Of a stretch of DNA of 64,000 nt, positions 35,161-49,644 are shown in pieces. The stretch is taken from contig VFFE01007212.1 in NCBI GenBank assembly GCA_008921705.1, positions 854,076-918,075 of the forward strand, written 5' to 3'. The stretch comes from Burhinus oedicnemus (Eukaryota > Chordata > Aves > Charadriiformes > Burhinidae). The notes under the pieces were generated by a model. It saw only the letters and a program-made list of their open reading frames with translations. It ran no database searches and had not been told where the DNA came from. Position numbers and translations under genes: made by a program. Position 1 is the stretch's first letter, and each line of letters opens with the position of its first letter.

Positions 35161-38100
35161 GGGAGTGGGAAAGGTGGATTGTGATCACATCAGGCATGAA
35201 CTAGGATATCTGGTGTTCTCCAGGGAGGTTGGTAACAGTTTCTGGTTAAAAGGAAGGGTGATTTCTGCCTACTAGACTATAATTTAAAACAGGGTACATG
35301 CTTCCCTTCAGAAGATGGATGTGTGCTGTGACTTCCAGATTGATGGAAAAGCATCTCTGCACTTGATGTTTGTCTTTGCACAGGGGTGGTTTCATCGAGT
35401 TGACTGTCCTGTTATGAGGCACTGACGTATTCCCCGTGTAGTACAGGGGGAGAGTTTTAATTGCACTCCTGGACACGGTGTTTAAATCTTGTCACATGAC
35501 TCAGTATTGTGGGCTCCGAGTTGTCTTTTTGGATCTGTTATGATGCTAGTGAAAAGGCAGTGAATAGTAAACTTTTGATGTTATTTACGAGTAAATCTCA
35601 CTGAGAAAGCCAGAGCATTACAAAGGCTTTAGTGGGAACCTCAGGCAGCCCATGGAGATAGTTTAGCTGAAACTGTAATAGGCTTAAGGATCTAGCCCTT
35701 TTTCCATAGCTGAGTCTTGTTGCCCACTAGCAATGTATTGTTTCTAAAAAAAATCTTAAAAGCTTCATGGCACTTTAAGGGGGAAAAAAAAATCTGTAAT
35801 ATTCCTGGGCAATCTCATTCCCCTTCACAGTGACTAATCTTTCTTTGCCTGCAAATTTTGCTTATGGTAGATCAACATTACTTGAGCTGTGTGAGGAGAG
35901 CCACAGGGGATGTAAGACAGAAGACCTGTAAACTGTTCTACCTTGTTCTTCCTCTCAGTTCCTTTTCTTAGTCAAGAGTTTCAGAAGAGTAGGTGTATGG
36001 TGTGTGTAGATGAGGACAATTTTGCCACTGATGACAGGGCCTGAGTCCCAATAGCTGACAGGACCAAGAAGGACAGGAGTCCGCTTGCAGTAATCAGGCT
36101 TCTCTTCTGTAATTCTTTGAGGCAGCTGCTTTTCCATACATCTCTGCATGCCTACCTGAGAGTCAGGCATTTTTCAGGTTGGAAACAATTTTTTCTAGCT
36201 TCACAGAATGATCTTTATCATCATGGTTTGAGCCTTGCTGAATTCAAAAGAAAAGGTTTCCCCTTGAACTTTCCCTGCCTGGGCATTGCCAGTATGAGAT
36301 GTCTTGCCACCAAACATTGGCAGAGTGATTTTCAGTTGCTCCAGCTGAGGAGGCAGACTGGCTCTGTAGGGTGGCATTAAGATTGCTTTGTCATTTAGAC
36401 TTGAAAAGGTTGAAGACTCTTAACAGCGATGACCGGTACTGCCCCCGCAGAGGTTATATTGCTTTTGTCAGTTCGGTATTTAGAAACAAAAACCAAAACC
36501 AGCTACTGTAGGTGGGAAGTGAGGATGAGTCATTATTTCACTGCAGAAGTCTATTTCCCCTTGAATTGTTTTTCCTCCTTAGGAAGGCAGTAAGTAGAAA
36601 ACTTTTGGCTTGTGAAATCAGCAGAAGACAGGTCATGGTCGTTTTAAACAGGTAAAGTCATGTTTGTGGCTCTTCCACTGAGCAGGAACAATGAAGGCGC
36701 TTGCACTATGGCTCAGGTTTTCCCAGACAGGTAAATGTGGACATTTGCATATTCATAGGCCCAGTGTAACTATACAATCTGTGTCCATGCTTTAGTCACT
36801 GAAAAAATTCTCAGTGGTTTGTGGGTCTTCACAATATCTTTTGCATTTCCCACTCTTGTCCACTGTGAATGCTTACATTTTTTGTGTGAACGTGAAGGGT
36901 TGCATTATGATATCTTTACTTACAGTTTAAATTGCTATATAATGTAAATACTTCCTTAAATTAAACTGAGGGATCAGAATCTGGCAATCTCATGGTGATT
37001 CCTATCTTAGAAAACCTAATATCTGTTCTTAATTGCTGTTTCCAATTAAATAAATAATACTGCTATAACTTGTATTTCCCTTCATTGAAGTTTTATAAAC
37101 AATTACAATGCATGGTCTAAAAACCTAAATTTACAGAAATGCCCTTCAAAAATAACACTTGCTGATTTATTATGTATCTCAGTGTTTATTATATTGAGAT
37201 GCCATTTTTCAGTTACACTCTTAATGCAAGTCTCTGTCTCAGCATCTATAGTTCACATAGTTTCAGTGATTCACAGTTTGCCCCTTATTAGTGCATCCTT
37301 TTTTTCATTCTATTTTTAAAAAATGCTAATTTTTTTAACTACTAAACTGAACACTCATATCATGCATTGAATTTGATAGTGTTTTGGCACCAGTGGACAA
37401 TGTTGCAATATTGTGCATCAATGTTCCTTTTAAAATTATTTATTAAAGCCCTTGTGGATAACTTATGAAAAAACATATGGAACATTAAGATAAATTGTGT
37501 AACTCTCAGTGCTGCTTCTAAGGATTATATATAAAATACACAATATTGACGCAAATTTGTTCTTCCATTTCAGTTTTCCTTCCAGAAACCTCTTCAGTTG
37601 GACTATTATTATTATTATAAGTGTGCTGATATTTACAGTTCTACTCAGTTATTTGGTACTTTTCCAATAGCCTTGGTATGCACTCATCCATTATTACATT
37701 CAATTACCTAGAAACATCAAGGTATCCTCACCGGCTTTTAATGTGATTAAGCCACGACTTCTTCAGCCTCTCTTAAAATACCATAATCTTTTGTGTGCAA
37801 TGCCAAAACTAAAGCATTTGCAGGTATTAAATTGATTGTTCTTTGCTTCTCCATTTTGATAAAGTCTGTCTGCTGGGTTAGAGTGAAGCATTGATTTCAT
37901 CATGTTAATATTTGACAACATTATTAATGAGCATGGCTGAACCAGAAGACTTCAGAGATGATACACTGATGATGCTCTTGGCTAAATCCCATACAGCTGA
38001 GACTTTGTGAGTGTGGTAGAAATTATATTGGCAATAGCAAAGACATATGTATATATACCTGTATCTGAAAAGCAAGATAGGAAAATATTTACATATTCAT

Positions 38101-41100
38101 GAAATTCTGATTGTCGTTTTAAGATTTCCCCCCCGCCCCCTAAAATTAATGTTCTGAATGTGACCAAAAAGGTCCTAAAAACCCCCATTTAGATTTGCAC
38201 AGTTAGAATGTAGGAATGGTTCAGAAGTTTAAAATAATTATGGCTCTGTTTGATGGGTCTTGTGGATTCATTTTTGATTTAGCTCCTTTTTACTAAAGAA
38301 GAAAGGGAGAACACAAATGTTCTGGTCGAAAATAGGTGTTGGTATCACTGAAGGTAAACATGAAAATTCCCTCTTTGGTGAAAAGTTGATTTATAGGTAG
38401 GAGTAGATTTCTTCAGTGCTGCGGAAGTTGCTGTGGTTACATTTGTGGAGTAGATGCATTCTGCTCTTTATTTTGGGAACTCTATTGCTACTGTGGTAAA
38501 AGGTGAACTCAGAGTTTTACACTTTTTAGTATTCCCTTAGTTTTTGGATACCTCATTTTCCAATGTGCAGTTTAAGACATACGAAAAAGACCTGCTTTTC
38601 AGAGTTGTGAATGTTTAGCCCTTTCTAAAAATTAGCACTTAAGCTTTCAGTTTAAAGCACTCCAAAAGTGAGTAACTAGGCATCAGTGATAGCGCTTTAA
38701 ATAAATGTAAAGTTTAGATTGCTATAGAATATTGTGGAAAGTTCAAATATGGTTCAAGGCTAGAATTTTCTAGCCTTTTGGTCTCTCTTGCCTGTGGGAT
38801 TTTTTTATTTATTTATTTTTTAATTTTTTTATTTTCTTGAGGTCTGGGGAGAGATGAAAGCAAATGGAGGGATTTCACCCTATGGGGTTTTTTTTGACAA
38901 CAGTGTACCTCATGCAGAATACATCAGCTGCTAAAAGCTAATTTTATTTGAAGACTGATGAGACTTTAAGACTGGTGCCAGGAATAATACTAACAAGCTC
39001 AGAAAGGAGGTACACGTGGCCCTCATTATCAGAAGGGGCTTGGCTGCTCAAGGCTTTGAAAACAAAATTTCTGAAGTAAGATTATGGGAGAGAGCTGGGT
39101 TATAAGGACTTCTAGAAAAATAAAAATCTCAGAACCCTCTTGCCGGGAGAAGACTGACAGTAGTTTGAAGGATAGGTTTTATAGCTCATGACTGTACTGT
39201 GAATGTTGATGTCTATTGAATTTTCATATAAATGTCGCACTAGTCCTTGTGCATTGAATGGAAATGTGCTTGCACCCTGGTGCATGGTTCATACAGATGT
39301 TTCTGAGATGTGGCCTGTAATCTTCTCAATGTAAAACTCTGAAAGCCATACTCTTAAAAAAATAAAAAGAAATAAAAAAACCGCCATTGAATACCATGTG
39401 TTCTGTGCAAAATGAACAGATTAGATGTTTGTGCTCTGATGTCTCTTAAAGTGATAAGAATCAAGAGAGTTTCAACACTGAACTTTGTAAAGCAGTTGTA
39501 ATGCATTGTTTTTACTGTATCTGCTGTGAAGTTGATTGGTTACACTGTGAAAAAATAAATAGTGCCTGGCTACTTACTTTCTGATGTTATTTATTTTCTA
39601 CATACCATATATTCTTTTCTCTTTAGGACCATGATGATAATAGTCATTCTGGTGAAAAATAGTCTCGTACACTGCTCTGACCAAGAGCAATGCCTTTACT
39701 TGCTTTAAAATTTTTCCTTCCACCCTCCTTTCCTCTCCCCTTTCCCTCTCTTTCCTTCCTGAAATAATAATGTAAATAGAGCATCAGTCATCTCACAGAA
39801 GTAAAGCTCTGGAGCTAAAATTTCACTTTAGCAGCCGTTTTGATTGGGACTAGTTTTATAGCAGTGAACTAATGAAAGATCTCTTGCTTGTTACTGCCAA
39901 GAGGGGTGGTCCTGCTCTCCCCCCCAACCCCTTCACTTCTGCCAGCACTGCTGCTTGGCTAATCCTGTTCTCCTTCCCCTTCCAGGATCCCTCACGGCCA
40001 TGGTGTGTGGCTCCCTCTTTGTCTTGTTTGTCATTTTAGAAAAGGCTGTAACTTTCTTTTAGACGTGCTGGGGGGCAAGGAGCAGGGTTCACGCTGAAAG
40101 CAAATATCCAGGGGAAAATCACTCATTATTTTCCTCAAGTAGGTTTTGTTCTCTGGCCTTGCTGGCCCACTGGAGGATCTGCCTGTAAGCGTCAGCTTCC
40201 TCCTGTGGTCAGTCCCAGGAAATGGTTTTAATTCATTCTAAACAGAGTGTGGAAAGGTGATGAAAGAGGGATGCAGTTAACATAAAAACCCTGGGAAAGG
40301 AATGAAAAATGCTTTAAGCATCTCAGAGTTCTGGAAAATGCCACAGGTTTCTGCAGCCTCTTGAATATCCTCTTCAGATTAAAGTCAGGGATCCCAGCAA
40401 CACCTGCATTCCCTTTAACATCACGTTCTTTTTTCCCTGGTAACTACCTCACATTATGTCTTGCCAGCTGTTACTTAAATTATTGGGGTTACTTAACATA
40501 TAATAGAATCTTTGTATCTTCTTTTAGATTTTGATGTGCTCTCCATTGTACAAATGGTACAATGAATTGTGGTGTTTCATAACACCAAACCTCTAAGAGA
40601 GTAATGTTTTGGATGGCTTTTTAGCTCAAAAGAATCAAACCGCTAGCTTCCACAGTACTGAAGTAGCTGATGAATGAGGGAATTAGGCAAAGCCTTTATG
40701 TACAGACTTCAAAGTAAAATCTGCCATCTATATTTTTAAGGTAAATATTTTTCTTTATTACTGTCAATAGGGTGAATTTCAGCAATGCATGCCTGCAAGG
40801 AGCTAAAATGAATTCATTTCTCATTGACAGGTCAAAGTATATTATTTTCTACAACACCGAGGCTGCTGAGACTTGGGGTGGGCACAAGCCTTGCTGACTG
40901 AAGTTGCTAAGTGTCAGTGCTGAACCAGAATAAGGCAGTAAATTTTTAAGAGTTCCCAACTACTTTATCTTAGTAATATCTAATATTAGATTTTACTTTG
41001 TAATAGTTAGTAAACAAAATTCATTGGAAATAAATATTTCTTAGTAATATTCAGTATTAGTATTTGCTAATAATGTCTACAGTAGAAATTGAACAGCTTT

Positions 41101-41447
41101 TCTAAAATGCGGATTATGAGGTCAAAGTGTTCAAATGAAACTTGTGGATATTTAACAATCCTAGTCAAAAAGAAGCAACTGCTACTTTCCAAAATACTAG
41201 GTAAAGCTATCTCTGCGCTCCCTCTCGTGCCCTAAGGTCCTGCACTGTGGCTTGCTGTGAGGGAGTAACCCAGTCCGCCTGCCCTTGGCCTGCCAGCAGA
41301 GCTGCCCTTGGTAAGGGTGACTTCTGTGATGCTCTCACTCCTCTTTTGGGAAGGGGACCATGAGCACTGGAGTCATTCCACACAGACCAGTGAGCAGCCA
41401 GCATATGCTAACAGCTTTCAGGCCTGACTAGCTGATGTTAGGTACAT
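35161..41447. other. Non-coding DNA between the two inverted CR1 copies
   Basis: About 6.3 kb, A+T-rich, with a short ATT repeat at 37604-37619 and A/T homopolymer-like tracts near 38805-38835. A good-looking splice acceptor precedes a short open frame at 39627, discussed as a finding. No gene is recognised. Confidence 0.7.
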
Positions 41448-42060
41448 AGAATCATAGATTAGTCTAGGTTGGAAGGGAACTTTAAGATCATCAAGTCCAA
41501 ACATCAACCTAACACTGCCAAAACCACCACTAAACCATGTCCCTAAGCACCACATCTACCTGTCTTTAAATACCTCCAGGGATGGTGATTCCAGCATTTC
41601 CCTGGGCAGCCGGTTCCAATGTTTGATAACACTTTTGGGGAAGAAATTTTTCCTAATATCCATCCTAAACCTCCCCTGGCACAACTTGAGGCCATTTCCT
41701 CTTGTCCTATTGCCTGTTACTTGGGAGAAGAGAGACCAACCCCCACCTCTCTGCAACCTCCTTTCAGGTAGTTGTAGAGAGCGATAAGGTCTCCCTTGAG
41801 CCTCCTTTCTCCAGGCCAAACAACCCCAGTTCCCTCAGCTGCTCCTCATAAGACTTGCGCTCTGGACCCTTCACTGGCTTTGTTGCCCTTCTCTGGACTC
41901 ACTCCAGCACCTCAATGTCTTTCTTGTAGTGAGAGGCCCAAAACTGGACACAGTATTCGAGGTGGGGCCTCACCAGTGCCGAGTACAGGGGGACGATCAC
42001 TTCCCTCATCCTGCTGGCCACACTCTTCCTGGTAAAAGCCAGGATGCTGTTGGCCTTCTT
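41448..42060 (-). mobile_element. CR1 LINE 3' fragment, copy B of an inverted pair
   Basis: A CR1 tail on the minus strand. Its 3' end lies at 41448 (TAGAATCATAGA, then TAGTCTAGGTTGGAAGGGA) and its truncated 5' end near 42060. The minus-strand frame 41556-41819 includes [20 protein letters not shown] and [20 protein letters not shown]. It closely resembles the 3' two-thirds of copy A, with small differences including an intact YCVQFWA-coding stretch, so it belongs to the same subfamily. Confidence 0.93.
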
Positions 42061-45000
42061 TGGTAACTGAATATTTTCATAATCTGTTACCAGTTCCTGA
42101 TGGATTGTGTCAAGTTAGCTGCTGCTCTTCTGTTTTTTCATGTATTCCCTCCTGTGAGAAACGCCACCTCAGGTTTCCCCACCCTTTCTCCTTGTTTAGA
42201 GCTATTGGCTACCATCTGCTCATAACTTCCTTCAGGAAAACTGATACCTGGTTCTTTTCCTTGCATTAGAAATCACTGTGTCTTCCTGAACAACCACTTC
42301 CACCATCCATCCTTTTACCTGCTTCTGCACCTTCATTTTCTCATTTTCTGTTTAGTCCTAGGTTAATTCGCACATTCACAGGCGAGCAGAGGGTGAGAGA
42401 TGATCGCTGTGAAAGTGACACTGACATGAGAAATGAGACCTTTCCTCCCCTCACACCACCAGCAGTCTGATGATGCAGTATATCAGCCTCCTTCTGTCTG
42501 GAGAACCCATCAGAGATTTCTGTCTGGTGTGAAGTCATCTGACAAGAAATGGTAAATAAGCAGCAGAGCTTTCCTAGTACTCTCTTAAGGATGTCAAAAG
42601 ACAAAAAGGACAAAATATCCTTGAGAATGATTTTTGTTTGGGACGTTCTTACATGACCCTGCCGTTGAGCTCAGAGAGCTCTCAGCAGCACTGTCTTCAA
42701 AGCTGGTTGGATTCTTGAATGCATTTTCCCTGTGGCATGTTAAGATGGATAACCTGGCAAAAGTTCAGATACTTTACTAAGCTTCCTACCACCAATGGAT
42801 AAACAAATAGGGACACTGATATCTCCATAACGACCTTATTTCCCTGCTCCTAAATGTTATGAGAAACCTAGGTTAAGATTGATGCTGGGGGCTATGCTCA
42901 AAGCATGAATCAAAAGTTAGCTGTGAGCCTTAAGACTTGGACTTTTAAGGTTCTCCTTTTCTATTGTATTCTATCACTGAATCTGTGCGACTCAAATATT
43001 TTCTGTTTATTTGAGGTTAGTAGTTTCCCTGTGCCTCAGTTTCTGCCCATAAGATGTCAATGATGCTACTCGTGGAGCTGTTAAAATTAACACTGAATTA
43101 ATGAATGCAAAGTACTCAGCTCTTCCTGTAAAGAAGGACCTGTCAGACAACTTGAACAAATGACATTGTTGACCTTCAATTCTGAGAAGGAAATGTGTGC
43201 ATGTCTTTTGTGGGAACTATACTGATTAAGGAGACAGGTGATAGTTGTGTGCCTGGAACTTCCCTACTAATACAAATATATTTGACACAAGTATTAAAGG
43301 TAAATAAAACAGTCATTAATGAAGATGAAGCCTCAGAAGAACTTAGTGATCAAGGTTCACCTCAAGAAGTAATCAGGAGCAGAGCTACCTGCCCAGTATC
43401 CTCTGAATAGGAAAACTCTCTGGACAGAGTGTGAAACTAAGTACAGTGACATCTTTCTGCTGTTGTTAATGATAATACACAAAAGCAATTTTATCCTGCT
43501 TATCTGTTGCCTGTTTCAGGTCTGTTGCTGATAAAAAAGCATGCTATCTTAATACTGGTTTTATTTGTATTTTGTCCTACAGGCAGTATTGGAAGACTCT
43601 AAGAGCTTCAGAGTTGCAGTAGCTTAAGTTGTAGTCACAAGTGCAGCTCAGCACTGCCTGAGGTCCGAATGAGTGGGGGGAAAAAAAATCTGTCAGAGAA
43701 TATATAAATTTAATAGCAAAGTTTGGTCTGTGTAGTGAGACTGCTGATCTAATTTTATTTAAAACTTGACAGTACCAGAGTCTCAGTGTAAGGCAGTATT
43801 GCTGCTCTGAAATCAATAGAATTACACTGACTTACAGCTGCAATTGCATGACCAAAATTATTTTATAACTAAGAGCTGTATGTTCTGACATGGGCGAGAA
43901 GTATCGCCAGTGTTTTGCATCAAAGAAGTATTGGTTTTGGAATTACAGCCTTCTCAGCAGATAGTAAACTCATAGTGAGATCTCACCGTCATTGTTCAGA
44001 CTGTCAATGAACGTTCAGCACTGTTCTCATCAGTAGCTGCTACTTAATCCATACCGTCAGTTGCCTTGAGTATGTATGTTCGTGACTTAACAGTAAAGTC
44101 CTCTCTACTGAGAACTGAGTTTGATTCCGTGTATTTGGAATTCTACAGCAATGTGCAGAAGGGCTTTGAAATATTATTTGCTAAAATATCTTCACCTATG
44201 TACTATTTGTTAGGTTAGAGGTTTGTTGCTGCCTTCTGATAACACAGAGTACTTCAAAATCCTAATATGATTATTGAACTAAATGGGAAAATCTTGTTAC
44301 AGAAAACCTTCAAATTTCCCGGCAGCAGCAAAGAAGACAAATGTGCATGTGTTATTGTCACAGTATTCCACAAAACACATTAAGGGAAGTTATACATCAA
44401 AACTGACTTGTCCTCCAGACTACTGGGGATTAGTGGTTAATAACTGGGCAGCAGAGTCAGGAACGTGCAGACAACCATTAATGGTGCACTTGCTATCAAC
44501 CAGAGTGTCCTGTGATACAGGCAGCGGTCATGGACTTGCAAAAACTTGGATGTTGTGAAGATATGTAGAAATAAATGGTATTTGACTACAAGGGCCAGCT
44601 AGCATGCGATTCAATCAGTGGGAATTATGAATTCCTCAGTGTATCATTATGTTTAAGATCTATCAGCTTTCTGTACACTCTGCAGCCTTTGTGTCCTGAA
44701 GCATTTCAGTTTGCTTCTCTCCAGGAGCAAACCTTTTAATATCTCTGCTAGCACGGAGCCAGTACCATTCTACTGCTGCCTTAGGACAGGAGCCACTTTG
44801 CCAGACATTATTCTCAGAACTTGATCAAGAGAATCATTGTAATTTCCACTGAGAGACTGGAATTGTTCACTGAACTGTGGTGGAGCGAACACACAACAGA
44901 AATATCCTTAGCTACCTCCTTTAGATTTTAAGACAGGTTTGCTAATGCTGAATGCATATTTGCCCATGAACTCTGCACTGGAGGCATGTTTACTCTGTTA

Positions 45001-48000
45001 CAAACCTGTTTTAGAGAATGATATTTTATACGATTGTGTAGAACTAGCATGGATCGTCTTTGTTCACTGGAACAGCTCCCTTTTTCTAAAGAAGTTTCAA
45101 TGCCAGGTAGGGAGTTAAACAACTAGAAGCCATACAATAATTAATGAGTTTAAAAGAGATGCAAATGAATGGAAATCGCCACTATTGTAGAATAGCCTAC
45201 ATGGCTAAAACACAACACCTGAGAGATTAGGGGTACCTGCTACAAGTCAATTTCTAATTCTTAGTTAAAAATGAGTAAAACCTTGTAATATTTTCACATT
45301 ACTTTTTAGTATTTTTTTTTCCACAATAGTTTGTATTTCAACTTTATAAATGTTTTTCTCACCTCTCAACCATCCCTTTAGTTCCTTATCCCAGCAAGGT
45401 CTAGCATCTGGTAATACCATTGCTTCCCACCTCTCACTTGCATTAGAGATTTTCATGATTTTGTTCTTTCTTATCTCGTCTGCTCCTCCCCACCACCGCT
45501 TCCCCCTTGGGGGAACTCATCTGTATCAGCTGGACTAATACTCAAAAAAATCATCAAACTATAAAGTGGTGCTTGCATGGCATTTTGAGCTATCAGCCAG
45601 GCAGATGAAGTGCCCAGCATTTCAGACACCCAAATAAACTTCAAAGACTGAGACACAGGCAGGACTGGATCAAGAATTTATGACCTACCACTAAAATCAA
45701 ATTAAAATCCTGGAATTCTTGTTTTGTAACAGACTAAAAAGGCAGATGCATAATTTCCTTTGATGCTTGCTTGGCAAAGCATGACAATGAAGGACAAAAA
45801 GGTTGAGTTTAGAAGAAAATTTTGGAGGCGTGAGAGGAACTGATGTGGGTTCCTGAGGATGCCTCGGTATTATGAAGTGTTATACCATGCTCCACTGAGA
45901 TGTGCTTTACCAAGTGCCGTGATCCTTGGTACGGCTATGCTAGCGCTTTTTCTTTCTCAGAGCAGGAGGTAGTTGCATCCTGACTCAGTACTGGGATCAG
46001 ACAGGCAAGGGAGACTGTGACAGGACCCAAATAAACCCTGCTGCTTGAAATCACCTTGCTGCGGTGATTTCTATGGGCAGGAGGTACAGGTGGACCACCA
46101 GCATGCTCTGGGCAGCTCCTCAGGTGTCCAGCCCGAGGCTGGTGGTGTGTTGCAGGCACATCTGTCCTGCATTGCACACATAACCTTAGTGGTCAGCTGC
46201 TCTACTTAGCGTGAGTCTTTCCAGCATCTCTGCTTAATGGAGCAGGGAAACAGGAAGCTTTAAGATCCAACAGGCAGGCTTCCCGGCATCGCTCCAGTCT
46301 CCTGCCTCTTGGGAGAAAGGCAGCGGTGCCTTCTGCTGAGAGACTAATGGCCCACAGGGAGGAAGGAGACTACTATCTTTCTCCCTCCACACCAACCCCA
46401 CAGTCCATATTGGCATTTTTTCAGGGCTGGCTGGTGCAGTACTTCAGAATGGAACCAGAAATGAATATCTGAGAGAATGTGTTATCCTTCCTGCTTGGTG
46501 AAAAATACTAGAGTAACTTCATTTGTAGAATTAATTCTGCAGAATATCTCCTGGCTAGTGCTACCAGCTAACCCAAAATCATGTATTTTACTGTTCTCCT
46601 GGGCAAGCTGTGTTTTTCCTCATGAGTTTGCCTTAGTTTTACCAGCACTGCTGTTTCTCTGTCTTTCTGTTTTATCTTGCTTGTCACCATTTCACTTTCA
46701 GACTGCTGCCCTTAAAATACCAATCAGTCATGTTCACAACTGTACATTTTAAATGGATTATAGCAGAGGGGTAAATGAAAATCTCTGTATTCTAGGCCTT
46801 TCCAACCACTTGAGGCTCTGGACTGCTTAGAGAAGGGAAAAAGCTTGCACCAAGCTGAGATTAACCTTTCTTTGCTTTGTATTTCTAAGCTCTTTGTGTT
46901 CTTGATTGAAAATATTCCCTTTGAAGGCTTTCCCTCATGAAAGGGATTATTGCTTGCCTGAGAAATAATAATTAGCTGATAATTTAGACTGAAAATAAAC
47001 CACTAGTACATGATTCATAGTCCAGCAGAGAAATGATAGTCTTCTGTGTGGTAAACCAAAGCTTCATTCTAATAGTTGTTATTCCCTTGGGAAAGAGCAT
47101 ATGATGGTGACATTTTACCTGGAGACACTCTCACTGGGAGATGGAAACTGAGGATGCCTCCTTGCTCCTTTTTGCTACCCAGATAAAACTTTCCAAGAAC
47201 AGCTTCTTCACAGTTTCCTGCTACAGGGGTATTTTCCTAGAAAGTGGAAGACACCATACCTTTCAGTGTTTCACCAGATGGTTTAGTCTTCAAGGCATAA
47301 AAGTCTGAGAACAACATGATTAGCTGCTGGGGAATCTATCTACAGGGACTGATGTCGAGCCATGAAGAGTCTCGAGGAAATGAAGTTCTGGCCTGACTCG
47401 AAGCAGAGAGATATTTGAAGTATAGGAAAGCAAGCTGTACATTTTTTCTTTCTGATTTGGTTCAGGAGTAAAGAGTAATTGCGCGACTTGCTTGTAAGAT
47501 GGAGTCCTTAACTTTGTAGCAAGACCATGACACATTTTTTTTCCAGAAAGTCTGTATCTTCTATTTATTTTTTTCTTATGAAGAACATTTTTTTCTTTTT
47601 CATGATGGCAATGCCTTAAAGGTGTACTCACTGTTCTAGGACAGCTGGACAAATCACTTTTAGTTTAATGAAGAAGGAAGTTGCTTAAGAGGGATGCTTT
47701 AAGGAGATAAAATCCATAGCCAGTGAATAACATGGGTAAGCAACTGGTGAGGACTGTCTTTCATTTGAGACTGAAATAAAACCTATTGCTGAAAGGTTTA
47801 TCTTCTTTTAGGTATTGCTTTCCAGAACATAGAGATGTTGCTTTTATAGCTGTCTGGGGATATTGAGGAGATTCCAGGAGATTATCTGGTATGACCTACT
47901 GTGTACCATAAAGTGGTACATTTCATACAGTTCGTATAGGAATACAGAATCCCTCCCCAAAAAGTCTGACTGCATCAGGCTTTCAAAAGGGTGTCTGTTC

Positions 48001-49644
48001 CTGACTTAAAGCTCATAAAATGGAGATGCTACCATTTAACTTGGTAACGTAGAAAAAAGATCTGTTTCTCTCACTGTTTTTTCATTATTGCTTGTTTTCT
48101 CTGTGAATGCTGTGGTTTAAAGTACTAGTCAGTGTATTTGTTATGTTTGTGTCTAAAGAACTAATCAACCTGTGTGTAGCCAATACCTTCTACCTGGAAG
48201 GGAATTTGACATTTTACTCCATCTTATAATATAATCCTCTTTATCTTAAGCTAAAAGAGCTCTTTTTCAGAGGCATCTTTCTTTGAGCTTTGAATTGTAT
48301 TTGAAACTCTTCCTGTTCCCTGAGAGCTCTTCAATGCTGAGAATGAGCACAATATTCTCTTATCAGCTTAATCAGTGGTCTAGTTGAGAGAAGACCTTTA
48401 TTTCCAGTATTTTAATTAAACTTGTATAATCACATGGGACCAATTCTTTCATTTTGAATTGCCCGCCAATACTTTTAAAACTCCTATTCATGTTATACTT
48501 TCATGTTCAGACCTAAATTTGAGTGGAGCTCTTACCACAACTTTGAAGTGGGTAAGGAAGAAGCCTCTCATCTGGAGACATTGGCAAAGACATGATCTAA
48601 GGCTTATGGTACCAAAATGTTTATTAACTGCACACACGGCAATATGTCTACAATGGAAAAGCACTTCCTTAAAATGGTGAACAGTAGCCGTTCGAGTCCC
48701 TTAGGTATTCTTGTAAGTCCAACTGCAGGCTGTAGTTTTTCCATGAATACAGATTATTTTAGATTCTGGGTTTCACCTATCTCATATGCTGTAGCGACCA
48801 TTTGAATTATAGGCTGAGAAGTATAGGACAGAGTTGACTTGGTTTGTCAACTGTGTTTTCTTGCTTTATTAACAACTACAACAATGAAATGCAGCAAAGA
48901 CTTCTAGAAGAATTTGAAGATTCAATTATTTTTGCATGGAAAATACTGTAATCAATGTATATAATCTTGATGCCAGTGTTAATTTCCTGGTATTCTCTCC
49001 ACTACTGAATGTTGTTCTCAGAACTTAAGATCTACATGTGCTTCCTCCTAAGAGTGTTTCCTTCCAGAACAGGTGTATTCCATTGACATAGTGAAACTGT
49101 CATCCAGGAAGAAGATTTGCATGTGTATACGAAGGAGACAGTGCTCAGACACTGGACATAGATGAGGAAGCACATTCATATAGCAGAATAGAATGAAAAT
49201 GGAGCAGAGCATTTTCAAAACATTATGCAAAGTTTTTTATTTTATTATTCTTAAATTTTAGTGGAAGTACTGTGGCATATGTTTTACTGTGAATGGAATC
49301 CATGTTTGTCGTTGACCTCAAGAAAGAAAGACGGTACTTTGACTCTATTAGGTTTCCTTGCAGAATGTCCAAAGCTTATTAGTAACCCATAAACCATTAA
49401 ACATATGCTTTTTAATTTTTAGTTTTGAATGCTACTGAAATAAAATAAAATAAAAAAATGGCAGGAGGTTGCCTGGAGTTCCCACTTACCATTTTGTATC
49501 TCTTACAGCTGTCTGTCTTTGAACCATTTTCCATATTGTGCTGTAGGAACAATTTTCTTGCTCTGAGCCATTATTTCAATATTTTACTTTTAACTTTGCA
49601 TGTCAGTGGTCAATACCTCCTTGCTATGAATGGGAAATTGGACG
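42061..49644. other. Unique non-coding DNA
   Basis: About 7.6 kb without a recognised repeat or gene. Open frames up to 110 codons (for example 47320-47652 minus) lack any family resemblance. An octamer-type ATGCAAAT lies near 45161, which on its own means little. Confidence 0.65.
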
